From positions 1 to 37,198 of the forward strand of contig JANXBG010000015.1 of NCBI GenBank assembly GCA_025060715.1: DNA of 37,198 bases, in the 5' to 3' direction. The position numbers and the translations under genes are program-made. Positions 15,110 to 23,444 of this stretch are shown here, in pieces. This DNA comes from Caldifarciminota bacterium (GTDB lineage: Bacteria; Hydrothermota; Tepidihabitantia; Tepidihabitantales; DTDR01). Numbering within the stretch: the stretch's first letter is position 1; every line of letters begins with the position of its first letter. The notes under the pieces were generated by a model. It did not search any database. It was not told where the DNA came from and was given only the letters and a program-made list of their open reading frames with translations.

Positions 15110-16543
15110 TTAAAATATAATGGTTATTTTATTATTTTCTTTTTTAAGGATTTGGAATTTCAAATTATGGGAGGCACAGGCAAGGCAGGGGTCATAGGCA
15201 CGGAAAAACATTTCTATTTGATTCAATAATTTCTCATCTTCTTTATCTAAATATTCTTCAACAGATATGGCCCCAATTTTTAAACTGATATTTAAAATAG
15301 CATTATTATTTGTTGTTGCTACTATTAGATTAACTTTTTCAATTATTCCCTCTTCATTTAAGAAATAGTGGTGGATTAAAGTCCCTCTTGCTGCTTCCAC
15401 AATTCCCACCCCATCTTTTGGTTTTTTTAAATCCATATTTCTTATCCCATCATAACCCGTAATCTCTTTATCCAAAGATAGTTCTAATGCCCTTTCTGAA
15501 GCATAAAGTAGTTCAATTAATCTTGCCCAATGATAAGCAAAAATATTATTTACTGGTTTTTTATTATAAGTTTTATAAAATAATTCAAATTCTTTTTGTG
15601 CCTCTTTTGTTGTTAACGCTTCGGATACATTTAACCGTGCCAATGGACCAACCCGATAAAGTCCATTATCTTTTGAAAGTATAAAACCTTTAAACCCAAT
15701 ATTTTTTAAATAAGGAAATTTCACAAAGGACCACTCATAAACATATTCACTAATATAATTTAAATATTCTCTTGGTTCAAATAAAGTATATTCAGAATTA
15801 TCGGGTGCTGTTACCCTTACCTTGCCATCGTAGAAATTTAAACATTTATTACTATCAACCAATCCCATATTATATACTTCCAAATCAAATTTCTCATTAA
15901 AGAATAAATCTTTGTAATTCTCTAAAATATTTTTTTTAAATATCTCTAGTGTGAAAAGGGAAAAGTCAACACAACTTCTTGCCATATCTTCAATCTCTTT
16001 TCTTTCTTCTTCATTTATCCCTTTTGTAACACCGCCAGGAACTCCGCAAACCGGATGGGTTGCTTTACCACCAATAATTTCGGTAATTTTTTGACCATAT
16101 GCCCGGTGTTTTATAACTTGCATTCCTACCTCTTCGCCATATTTTTCAATTACACCAATAATATTTCTCTTCTCTTTCGGAGCATCTCTACCGACTAAAA
16201 AATCTGGGCCACCAAGAAAATAAAAATGTAAAATATGGTCATAAATTATATAACCACAATACATCAATTCTCTTAATTTCTTTGCTTTAGTTGGCACTTC
16301 ACAATTATAAGCACTATCTAATGCCTTAGTAGCAGCAAAATGATGGGCAACTGGACAAACTCCACAAATCCGAGATGTTAATTGGGGCATATCCTCACCT
16401 TTTCTTCCCTCACAAAATTTTTCAAAGCCTCTAAATTCGGGTACTTGCAAAAATACATCTTTTACTCTGCCGTTCTCCAAAAATATCTCAATCTTTCCGT
16501 GCCCCTCTAATCTGGTAATCGGATCGATTGATATTTTCTTCAT
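15110..16543 (-). CDS. mvhA: Group 3 [NiFe] hydrogenase large subunit (MvhA-like)
   Basis: A 477-residue catalytic subunit. Both nickel-binding motifs are intact: [11 protein letters not shown] near residue 58 and DPCLACASH near 451. About 19 residues follow the last His; a C-terminal peptide of this kind is normally removed by a maturation protease. The N-terminus ([24 protein letters not shown]) matches F420-non-reducing (Mvh) hydrogenases. It overlaps the small subunit by 4 bases (ATGA), with AAAGGAG before its start. The DNA shows no MvhD, HdrA or maturation genes next to it, so the electron partner is unknown. It would exchange electrons between H2 and a cytoplasmic acceptor. Confidence 0.92.
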   Translation of the reverse strand: MKKISIDPITRLEGHGKIEIFLENGRVKDVFLQVPEFRGFEKFCEGRKGEDMPQLTSRICGVCPVAHHFAATKALDSAYNCEVPTKAKKLRELMYCGYIIYDHILHFYFLGGPDFLVGRDAPKEKRNIIGVIEKYGEEVGMQVIKHRAYGQKITEIIGGKATHPVCGVPGGVTKGINEEERKEIEDMARSCVDFSLFTLEIFKKNILENYKDLFFNEKFDLEVYNMGLVDSNKCLNFYDGKVRVTAPDNSEYTLFEPREYLNYISEYVYEWSFVKFPYLKNIGFKGFILSKDNGLYRVGPLARLNVSEALTTKEAQKEFELFYKTYNKKPVNNIFAYHWARLIELLYASERALELSLDKEITGYDGIRNMDLKKPKDGVGIVEAARGTLIHHYFLNEEGIIEKVNLIVATTNNNAILNISLKIGAISVEEYLDKEDEKLLNQIEMFFRAYDPCLACASHNLKFQILKKENNKITIIF

Positions 16544-17520
16544 TCTTCTCTCCTTTTATTAAGAATTGCCTTTGCTAAACTATACATATAAAAAGTTCCA
16601 ACTGGGTCTTTTATTTTATTAATCTCTTCTTCTAATATTTTATGAAACTCTTCATAATTTTTCTTTTCTTCATCCAGTAAGAGAATAGAAGTAAGAGCAC
16701 TTATCATCTTTGCTCCTTGATCAGAGACCTCTGGTGTTGGTCCCATACAACCGGTGCAGGGCCAATTGGCATTAATACAAAGATTTTTACAGCCACTTCT
16801 GGTTGCTGGTCCTAAACAGATAATTCCTTGTTCTAAAAAACAGGTATTTGGATCAGGTTGAATTTCTATCATTCTTTTTATTTTTGGCATTTTTTTAGGA
16901 AAGGTTTTGTTTCTTTCGCAGGTGTCACATAAAGATTTTATTGGTGCTAAATAGGTCTTTTTGGGTATATTCTCATTTGCAAAAATTCTTTCCATAGTAT
17001 TAATAATTAAAGCTGTAGGCGGTGGGCAACCTGGTAAATAGTAATCCACTTCACAAATCTCATCCAAAGGAAACACTTGGGGATAAAATTCAGGCAGCTC
17101 CATTTTTTCCCCATTATAAAAAATCTCTTTTTGGGGCAAAATTTTCTTAGGATTCTCAGTTGATTCAGTTTCAACAAATCCTCTTTTTAAAATCTCTTCT
17201 TTTTGATAAAGATTTGCTAACCCTGGAACACAGCCTTCTATCGCACAGGAACCAAAAGCCACCAATATTTTCGATTTTTTTCTTAAAAGCCTCGCTAAAT
17301 ATTCCTGTTCAGAATTTCTTATTGAACCATTAAAGAAACAAAAATCAAAATAATTATCGGGTAAATTTTCCACATCTTTATATTTGGTATCAATTGCTGC
17401 TGGCCAGAAAAGAATATCAGCATTTTTAATCACATCTAAAATTTTCTCATTAATATCTAATACTGCAATCTCACAACCCCCACAGGAAGCAGCCCAATAA
17501 AAAGCAAATTTTTTCTTCAT
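16540..17520 (-). CDS. mvhG: Group 3 [NiFe] hydrogenase small subunit (MvhG-like)
   Basis: A 326-residue electron-transfer subunit. [10 protein letters not shown] at the N-terminus, [11 protein letters not shown] and LPGCPPP supply the proximal [4Fe-4S] ligands. [25 protein letters not shown] and [11 protein letters not shown] supply further cluster ligands, as in Mvh/Frh-type small subunits. There is no twin-arginine signal, so the enzyme is cytoplasmic. It is the first gene of a two-gene operon with the large subunit, under a promoter whose -10 box ends 9 nt before the ATG. A group 3 assignment follows from motif style; the precise subgroup is inferred. Confidence 0.92.
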   Translation of the reverse strand: MKKKFAFYWAASCGGCEIAVLDINEKILDVIKNADILFWPAAIDTKYKDVENLPDNYFDFCFFNGSIRNSEQEYLARLLRKKSKILVAFGSCAIEGCVPGLANLYQKEEILKRGFVETESTENPKKILPQKEIFYNGEKMELPEFYPQVFPLDEICEVDYYLPGCPPPTALIINTMERIFANENIPKKTYLAPIKSLCDTCERNKTFPKKMPKIKRMIEIQPDPNTCFLEQGIICLGPATRSGCKNLCINANWPCTGCMGPTPEVSDQGAKMISALTSILLLDEEKKNYEEFHKILEEEINKIKDPVGTFYMYSLAKAILNKRREE

Positions 17521-17529
17521 ACAAAAGAA

Positions 17530-17557
17530 ATTATATTAAATTTAAAAATAAAATCAA
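17530..17557 (-). promoter_or_regulatory. Hydrogenase operon promoter (TTGATT-16-TATAAT)
   Basis: Minus-strand TTGATT (17552-17557) and TATAAT (17530-17535), 16-bp spacer. The -10 box ends 9 nt before the mvhG ATG, giving a leader of about 3 nt with no Shine-Dalgarno site. Confidence 0.7.
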
Positions 17558-17704
17558 CAATTTTATATTTTATTAATTACCAGCTAGAAAATCAGAAAAA
17601 TTAGTATTAATTCATTTCCGATTATAGATTAATTAATAAGTATTTAAAAATCAATAATTTAAAAAGACTTTCTTTTTAGAGGGCAATTTTATTAAAATTT
17701 TTTT

Positions 17705-17732
17705 TTGACAAAAATTTATTATCTCTTATAAT
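17705..17732 (+). promoter_or_regulatory. Methylmalonyl-CoA operon promoter (TTGACA-16-TATAAT)
   Basis: TTGACA (17705-17710), 16-bp spacer, TATAAT (17727-17732). The -10 box ends 7 nt before ATG 17740, so the transcript should start about one base from the start codon. Confidence 0.85.
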
Positions 17733-17739
17733 TGAAATA

Positions 17740-19398
17740 ATGGAAAAAAAGAGATTAGAAGAATTACTTAAAAAGTGGCAGAAGATTTATGAAGATTCTT
17801 TAAAAAAATTGCCGGAAAGAGAGAAAGATTTTAGTTTAACTTCGAAGATTCCCATAAAACCAGTTTACACCCCTCTTGATTTTGATAGTGAGAGATATGA
17901 AGAAAAATTGTCGCTGCCTGGGATCTTTCCTTTTACTCGTGGCATTCATCCAACAATGTATCGTTCAAGATTATGGACGATGAGACAATATGCTGGTTTT
18001 GGTACTGCTGAAGAAACAAATAAAAGATATCATTATCTTCTATCCCAAGGGCAAACCGGACTTTCGGTAGCTTTTGACTTACCCACACAGTTAGGTTACG
18101 ATTCTGACCATCCAAGGGCAAAAGGTGAAATTGGCAAAGTTGGAGTTGCTATTTCCTCTTTAGCAGATATGGAAATTCTTTTTAAAGGGATTGATTTAAA
18201 TAAAATTTCTACCTCAATGACAATTAATGCTACTTGTTGTATTATATTAGCAATGTATTATCTTTTAGCAGAAAAACAAGGAGCTGATTTAAAGAATTTG
18301 AGTGGCACAGTTCAAAACGATATATTAAAAGAATATGTCGCCCGGGGGTGTTATATTTTTCCACCTAGGCCTTCTATGAGATTAGTTAGTGATGTTATTA
18401 TTTGGTGTAATGAAAATTTACCAAGATTCAATCCAATAAGCGTTTCCGGTTATCATATAAGAGAAGCTGGTGCAAATGCAGTACAAGAAATTGCCTTTAC
18501 TTTGGCAGACGGTTTGGAATATATTAAAGAAGTAGTTAAAAGAGGGATTGATATAAATAAATTTGCACCAAGAATTTCCTTTTTCTTCGCTGCTCATTCT
18601 AACATTTTAGAAGAGGTAGCAAAATTTCGGGCAGCAAGAAGATTATGGGCAAGACTTTTAAGAGAAAGATATCAAGCAAATGATGAGGCATGCCGTTTAA
18701 GATTTCATACCCAAACCGGCGGAGTTACTTTGACCGCTGCCCAACCTGAAAATAATATAATTCGTGTTGCCTATCAAGCATTAGCAGCTGTCTTGGGCGG
18801 TACCCAAAGTCTTCATACCAATTCCTTTGATGAAGCCCTTTGTTTACCAACTGAAAAGGCAGTAACAATCGCATTAAGAACTCAACAAATTTTAGCATAT
18901 GAAAGCGGTGTCGCGGATGTCTGTGATCCTTTGGCTGGTTCTTATTTTGTAGAAAGTTTAACCGATGAGATTGAAAAAAGAGCCGAAGAGATTATTAATG
19001 AGATTGAAAATTTAGGTGGTGCTACCAAAGCAGTAGAAATTGGTTATATTCAAGAAAAGATAAATGAAAGCGCTTATGAATATCAAAAAGAATTAGAAAG
19101 CGGCAAAAGAAAAGTTGTGGGCGTAAATTGTTTTCAAGAAGAAAAAAAAGAAAAATACGAAATTTTAAGAATTGATGAAAGTTTAGAGAAAAAAAGAATT
19201 GAAGAATTAAGAGATTATAAAAAGAACCGTAATCAAATAAAATTAAAAGAGGCTATGAAAAGATTAAAAGAAGTTGCCCAAAGTGAAGAGAATATTATGC
19301 CAGCTGTGATTGAAGCGGTAAGAAATGGTGCTACCGTAGGTGAAATTTCTGATGTTTTTCGGGAAGTTTTTGGTGAATACCAATCAAAAGTTTTTTAA
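17740..19398 (+). CDS. mcmA1: Methylmalonyl-CoA mutase, large (catalytic) subunit
   Basis: Adenosylcobalamin-dependent interconversion of (R)-methylmalonyl-CoA and succinyl-CoA. The 552 residues form the substrate-binding TIM-barrel chain only: FPFTRGIHPTMYRSRLWTMRQYAGFGTAEE, then SVAFDLPTQLGYDSDHP, RFHTQTGGVTLTAAQPENN and LGGTQSLHTNSFDEA are all present. The B12-binding domain is not on this chain and not in the window, so a separate small subunit must be encoded elsewhere, as in archaea and many anaerobes. The start fits the family and a promoter placed for leaderless transcription. It heads an operon with a DUF2130 protein and the epimerase. Confidence 0.96.
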   Translation: MEKKRLEELLKKWQKIYEDSLKKLPEREKDFSLTSKIPIKPVYTPLDFDSERYEEKLSLPGIFPFTRGIHPTMYRSRLWTMRQYAGFGTAEETNKRYHYLLSQGQTGLSVAFDLPTQLGYDSDHPRAKGEIGKVGVAISSLADMEILFKGIDLNKISTSMTINATCCIILAMYYLLAEKQGADLKNLSGTVQNDILKEYVARGCYIFPPRPSMRLVSDVIIWCNENLPRFNPISVSGYHIREAGANAVQEIAFTLADGLEYIKEVVKRGIDINKFAPRISFFFAAHSNILEEVAKFRAARRLWARLLRERYQANDEACRLRFHTQTGGVTLTAAQPENNIIRVAYQALAAVLGGTQSLHTNSFDEALCLPTEKAVTIALRTQQILAYESGVADVCDPLAGSYFVESLTDEIEKRAEEIINEIENLGGATKAVEIGYIQEKINESAYEYQKELESGKRKVVGVNCFQEEKKEKYEILRIDESLEKKRIEELRDYKKNRNQIKLKEAMKRLKEVAQSEENIMPAVIEAVRNGATVGEISDVFREVFGEYQSKVF

Positions 19399-19433
19399 TC
19401 AAATTAATTATTATTTATTAAAGGAGGTTTAAA

Positions 19434-20579
19434 ATGAATGAAAATATAATTATCTGCCCAAATTGTAAAACAAAAATTAATGTAAATGAAATTTTATATC
19501 AACAGATTGAAGAGAAAATTAGAATTAATTACGAAAAGAAATTAAAAGAAGAAATTTTGACAGAAAGAGCAAAGTTAAGAAAAAGTTTAAAAGAAGAACT
19601 TGAAAAAGAGCAAGAGGAATTGATAAACAGACTCAAAACTGAATTAGAGGAGAAGTCGAAAAAGGTTAAAGAAATTTATATCTTACAGGCAGAGTTAGAA
19701 AAATTGAAAAGAGAAAAAGAAGAGAATGAAGCAAAAATAAGATTGGAAATGGAAAAGAGTTTTTCTGAAAGATTAAATGAAGAAAAGAGAAGAATCCAAA
19801 CGCAAATAGAAGAACAAATCTTTCTGAAATTGAGAGAGAAAGATAAAATCATTGAAGACTTGAAAAACCAATTAGAAGAAGCCAAGAGAAAAGCAGAAAT
19901 GGGTTCTATTCAGTTAAAAGGAGAAGTGCAGGAGATTGAAATTGAGAAACTCTTAAAAAGTTTATATCCCAACGACAAAATTCAAGAAATTAAAAAAGGT
20001 CAAAAAGGGGCTGATGTTTTACAAATAGTGATAAATAATCAAGGAGAAGAATGTGGCAAAATTTATTATGAAAGCAAGAGGACAAAAGAGTTTAATTATG
20101 ATTGGTTAAGAAAATTAAGAGAGGATAATTTAGAAATGAAAGCCGATATTTTAGTTTTAGTTACAGAAGCTATGCCCGAAAAGGAAAATAAGTTTTTCTT
20201 TGAGGATGGTGTTTGGGTATGTAATTTTTTTGAATTAAAGCCTGTCTCATATATTTTACGCCATTTTCTTTTAGAAATAAATAATATTGAAACAATTCAT
20301 AAGGGCAAAGAAACTAAAATGGAACTTTTGTATAATTACTTAACAAGCAATGAATTTAAAAATCAATTTTTAGCAATTGTTGAAGGTTTTGTTGAATTAC
20401 AGAAAAGTTATTTAGAAGAGAGAAGAAAAATGGAAGCCCTTTGGGCAAAAAGAGAAGAGCATTTAAGGAAAATTTTGGATAATGCGGCACGATTTTATGG
20501 AAAAATCAAAGGTATTGCTGGGAAAACTTTACCAGAGATTGAGATTTTTGAAGATAGAAAAGAAATACCTTTATTATAA
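19434..20579 (+). CDS. DUF2130 domain protein (zinc ribbon, coiled coil, nuclease-like domain)
   Basis: A 381-residue protein. An N-terminal half zinc ribbon (CPNCKTKI) is followed by a long charged coiled coil (about residues 20-160) and a C-terminal DUF2130 region (KGQKGADVLQIV, IYYESKRTKEFNYDW, WVCNF). The family is thought to be related to restriction-endonuclease-like folds; GADVLQ with YESKRTK looks like the D...ExK core, but activity is unproven. A perfect AAAGGAGGT lies 8 nt upstream. It sits between the mutase and the epimerase, 13 bp from the latter, an unexpected place for a putative nuclease. Confidence 0.85.
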   Translation: MNENIIICPNCKTKINVNEILYQQIEEKIRINYEKKLKEEILTERAKLRKSLKEELEKEQEELINRLKTELEEKSKKVKEIYILQAELEKLKREKEENEAKIRLEMEKSFSERLNEEKRRIQTQIEEQIFLKLREKDKIIEDLKNQLEEAKRKAEMGSIQLKGEVQEIEIEKLLKSLYPNDKIQEIKKGQKGADVLQIVINNQGEECGKIYYESKRTKEFNYDWLRKLREDNLEMKADILVLVTEAMPEKENKFFFEDGVWVCNFFELKPVSYILRHFLLEINNIETIHKGKETKMELLYNYLTSNEFKNQFLAIVEGFVELQKSYLEERRKMEALWAKREEHLRKILDNAARFYGKIKGIAGKTLPEIEIFEDRKEIPLL

Positions 20580-20592
20580 AAGGAGGAATTAA

Positions 20593-21030
20593 ATGATAAA
20601 AAAAATATCTCACATTGCTATCGCAGTAAAAAGTATTGAAGAGGTTAAAAATTTTTATGAAGAGGTGCTAGGTTTAAAAATTGAAAAGATCGAAAAAGTT
20701 CCTGAAAGAAAAGTAAAGGTGGCCTTCATACCAATCGGAGAAACAAGAATTGAATTAGTAGAACCCTTGGATGAAAATTCTCCTGTGAAAAAATTTTTAG
20801 ACGAAAGGGGTGGAGGTATTCATCATATCTGTTTTGAAGTTAATGAGATTGAAAAAGAAATGGAAAGATTAAAAGAAAAAGGAATAAAATTAACTACTGA
20901 TAAACCAGAAAAGGGAGCAGAAGGCAATCTGGTTTGTTTTATCCATCCTAAAAGTGCTTATGGAGTATTGATTGAGTTGAATGAAAAGAATCTAAAAGAA
21001 AAAAACGAAAGTTTGGTTAGAAAAGATTAA
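20593..21030 (+). CDS. mce: Methylmalonyl-CoA epimerase
   Basis: A 145-residue glyoxalase-fold (VOC) enzyme that racemises (S)- and (R)-methylmalonyl-CoA, linking the mutase to the carboxylase/decarboxylase. Metal ligands are visible in HIAIAVKS, the GGIHHICFEV strand and VLIELNE; ETRIELVEP holds another conserved acidic site. Length is typical. AAAAGGAGG precedes the ATG. The C-terminal dozen residues (NLKEKNESLVRKD) are an extra charged tail. It is the third gene of the mutase operon. Confidence 0.94.
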   Translation: MIKKISHIAIAVKSIEEVKNFYEEVLGLKIEKIEKVPERKVKVAFIPIGETRIELVEPLDENSPVKKFLDERGGGIHHICFEVNEIEKEMERLKEKGIKLTTDKPEKGAEGNLVCFIHPKSAYGVLIELNEKNLKEKNESLVRKD

Positions 21031-21035
21031 GGATT

Positions 21036-21566
21036 TCAACACCCATAAAATTGAATTACAAAAAGATAAATCTGCTTTATTAATATGCAAAATTTTTTCT
21101 TAAAAGAAGACTTAATAACCTTTGTGAAAAGTGGTTTAGTAATATTACCAAAAATTAAGAATTTGATTAATCTTTTTAGAAAAATAGAGAGGCCAGTGAT
21201 TTTACTAAACATATCTATCATCCTTCTCTTTGTAATTTAGGAATTATGGGTTGGTGATGACAAGGAAAAGGTTGGAAAGAAAGCAAAGAGAGCGAAATTC
21301 ATAATGAATTAGCACCTTTACCAGAAGGAAAAAGTGGTAACCAAACATTGTTATTCTGCTTTTATAATACCGATTTTAAAAATAGAAGATTTAGTAATTA
21401 CTGGAATAATGACTAATATGTGTTGTGAATCAACTGTCCAGGATGCCTATTTTCGGGATTATTAGGTTTTCTTTTTGACTGATGCAATAGACACAATCAA
21501 CGAAGAGATGCATTTAGCAAGTTTGTTAAATTTAGCTTATGATTTTACTTCGGGTTACTACTTCTA
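21036..21566 (+). pseudogene. Isochorismatase-family cysteine hydrolase, decayed
   Basis: Fragments of one protein appear in order but in changing frames. KSALLIC matches the ALLVIDMQ strand, VKSGLVILPKIKNLI the next helix, and TKHIYHP the region after the cis-peptide strand. NELAPLPEGK follows, then the diagnostic DLVITGIMTNMCCESTVQDA with the catalytic Cys, and VFFLTDAIDTINEEMH. At least two frameshifts and several stops (for example W-stop-stop and DY-stop-VFFL) break it. It follows mce in the same orientation and was probably once the last gene of that operon. The minus-strand ORF at 21036-21221 is only its shadow. Confidence 0.88.
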
Positions 21567-21588
21567 AGAAAATAATTAATACACTATC

Positions 21589-22986
21589 TTGAATTCCGAA
21601 AATAGAAAACAGAAATTTTATATTTCCCTTTTTGCGGGTTTAGCTTCTTTTTTAACCCCTTTTATGAGTTCTTCAATAAATATTGCTTTACCTGCTATTA
21701 GTAAAGAATTTAAGATGTCATCAATTTTAATAAGTTGGGTGCCGACGATTTTTCTTTTATCTTCAGCAATTTTCCTTATTCCTTTTGGAAAGATTGCCGA
21801 TAATTACGGTAGAAAGAGAATATTTCTGTTAGGAATTATTATCTATACCCTGGCTTCTTTTTTATCCTGTTCTTCTTTTTCTTCCTCTTTCTTTCTATTT
21901 ATTCGTTTCTTGCATGGTCTTGGTGGTGCGATGATTTTTAGCACCGCCATTGCTCTTTTATCTTCATTTTTTTCTGTTGGCGAAAGAGGAAAGGCATTAG
22001 GAATAAATGTTTCGGCAACTTATTTTGGTCTTTCTTCCGGTCCCTTTTTGGGCGGAATTCTTACCCATCATTTTAGTTGGCGAAGTATTTTTATTTTTAA
22101 TGGGATTATTGGTTTAATAATTATTATTTTAACAATCTTAAAATTAAAAATTAAAGAAAAAGAAATAAAATCCATTAAATTTGATTATTGGGGATTTATT
22201 TTATACTCCTTCACAATTATTCCGTTGATGGTTGGATTTTCTTTCTTACCCAGATTAATAAGTTTTTTATTAATTCTCTTTGCTCTTTTAATCTTATATT
22301 TTTTTATCTTTTATGAGTCAAAGACTAAAGAACCCATATTAGATATAAAGCTTTTTAGAAACAATCCAAATTTTACTTTCTCTAATTTAGCAGCGATGAT
22401 TAATTATAGTGCTACTTTTGGAATCAATTTTCTTTTAAGTTTATATCTTCAATACTTGAGAAATTTTGATCCCCAAAGAACAGGTTTTATTTTGCTCTCC
22501 CAACCATTAACAATGGCAATCTTTTCACCTTTTGCCGGAATGCTTTCCGATAGGAAAGAACCAAGAACAATTGCTTCCTTAGGAATGGCCTTAATTGCTT
22601 TTTCACTTTTTTTATTAAGTTTTATTCATAAAGATTTTAAGATAACATTATTAATAATTTTATTATTTATTTTAGGATTTGGTTTTGCTCTTTTTTCTTC
22701 ACCAAATACCAATGCGATAATGGGGTCGGTAGAAAGAGAATTTTATGGAGTGGCTTCGGCAACCTTAGCAACAATGAGAACATTGGGGCAGATGTTCAGT
22801 ATGGGAATTATTATTGTAATTTTTGCTATCATTATAGGAAAAACAAATCTTAATAAAATTAATTCTTTACTTCTTTTAAAAAGTATAAGGATAATCTTTT
22901 TAATATTTGCTTTTTTATGTTTCTTAGGAATTTTTGCTTCTTTAAAAAGAGGAAAAATGTTGAAAAATAATGAAAAAATTTTATAA
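21589..22986 (+). CDS. MFS transporter, DHA2-type drug exporter family
   Basis: A 465-residue polytopic membrane protein. The motif-A loop GKIADNYGRKR lies between TM2 and TM3, and GVGGAMIFSTAIALL-like sequence and GLSSGPFLGGIL (motif C, antiporter) follow. The second half has GMLSDRKEPR. About 14 hydrophobic helices fit the DHA2 family. The first in-frame start is TTG 21589; the next candidate Met (MSSSINIALP) would cut TM1, so the TTG is preferred, though no clear ribosome site precedes it. The substrate is unknown. Confidence 0.88.
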   Translation: MNSENRKQKFYISLFAGLASFLTPFMSSSINIALPAISKEFKMSSILISWVPTIFLLSSAIFLIPFGKIADNYGRKRIFLLGIIIYTLASFLSCSSFSSSFFLFIRFLHGLGGAMIFSTAIALLSSFFSVGERGKALGINVSATYFGLSSGPFLGGILTHHFSWRSIFIFNGIIGLIIIILTILKLKIKEKEIKSIKFDYWGFILYSFTIIPLMVGFSFLPRLISFLLILFALLILYFFIFYESKTKEPILDIKLFRNNPNFTFSNLAAMINYSATFGINFLLSLYLQYLRNFDPQRTGFILLSQPLTMAIFSPFAGMLSDRKEPRTIASLGMALIAFSLFLLSFIHKDFKITLLIILLFILGFGFALFSSPNTNAIMGSVEREFYGVASATLATMRTLGQMFSMGIIIVIFAIIIGKTNLNKINSLLLLKSIRIIFLIFAFLCFLGIFASLKRGKMLKNNEKIL

Positions 22987-22987
22987 T
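22960..22987 (+). promoter_or_regulatory. Internal promoter ahead of the DUF2007 gene
   Basis: TTGAAA (22960-22965), 16-bp spacer, TATAAT (22982-22987), inside the MFS 3' end. The -10 box ends 5 nt before ATG 22993, the same leaderless spacing as at 14585. Confidence 0.55.
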
Positions 22988-22992
22988 TTTTG

Positions 22993-23223
22993 ATGGCTTT
23001 AAAGGTGTTATATAAACCAAAAGATGAGATAGAAGCGATTACTATTCAGAGTTTTTTAGAAAGTATTGGTATAAAGGCGGTTATCCGTTCTTACGATTTA
23101 CCTTATTTTGATGGAATTGCTAAAATGATGCGTTCAGAGTGGGGCGAGATTTTAGTTTTGGAAGAAGATTTTGGAAAGGCAAAAGAATTTTTAGAAGATT
23201 TTTTCTCTCAAAAGAATGATTAA
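22993..23223 (+). CDS. DUF2007 domain protein
   Basis: A 76-residue protein with the DUF2007 pattern: LYKPKDEIEAITIQSFLESIGIKAVI, then WGEILVLEEDFGKAKEFLEDF. The family is often called a putative signal-transducing protein, but no activity is established. The ORF track adds an upstream TTG codon; ATG 22993 is the better start because a promoter-like TATAAT ends 5 nt before it. It overlaps the DUF2905 gene by 8 bases, indicating coupling. Confidence 0.85.
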   Translation: MALKVLYKPKDEIEAITIQSFLESIGIKAVIRSYDLPYFDGIAKMMRSEWGEILVLEEDFGKAKEFLEDFFSQKND

Positions 23224-23443
23224 CCGCTTCTTTTTAGCCAAATTTTTCTTCCTTTTTGGAATTATCTTTTTGGTAATTTCTTTACTTATTTATCTTTCAC
23301 CCAAATTAAAACTTTTTACATTGCCGGGTGATATTATAATCAAAAGGGAGAATTTTGTTTTTTATTTTCCTATTATGACTTCTATCATCCTTTCAATAAT
23401 CTTAACAATTATCTTTTTTTTAATCTCTATTTTAAGGAGATAG
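23216..23443 (+). CDS. DUF2905 small membrane protein
   Basis: A 75-residue protein with two transmembrane helices (about residues 7-29 and 50-72) joined by LKLFTLPGDIIIKRENFVFYFPI, the loop typical of DUF2905. Function unknown. It overlaps the DUF2007 gene by 8 bases and ends two bases before the ppdK start; the ppdK ribosome site (AAGGAGAT) lies in its last codons. Confidence 0.85.
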   Translation: MINRFFLAKFFFLFGIIFLVISLLIYLSPKLKLFTLPGDIIIKRENFVFYFPIMTSIILSIILTIIFFLISILRR

Positions 23444-23444
23444 T

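Noticed and set aside
21036-21221. 61-codon minus-strand ORF
   Set aside because: It is the reverse of the isochorismatase pseudogene, which explains the sequence better.
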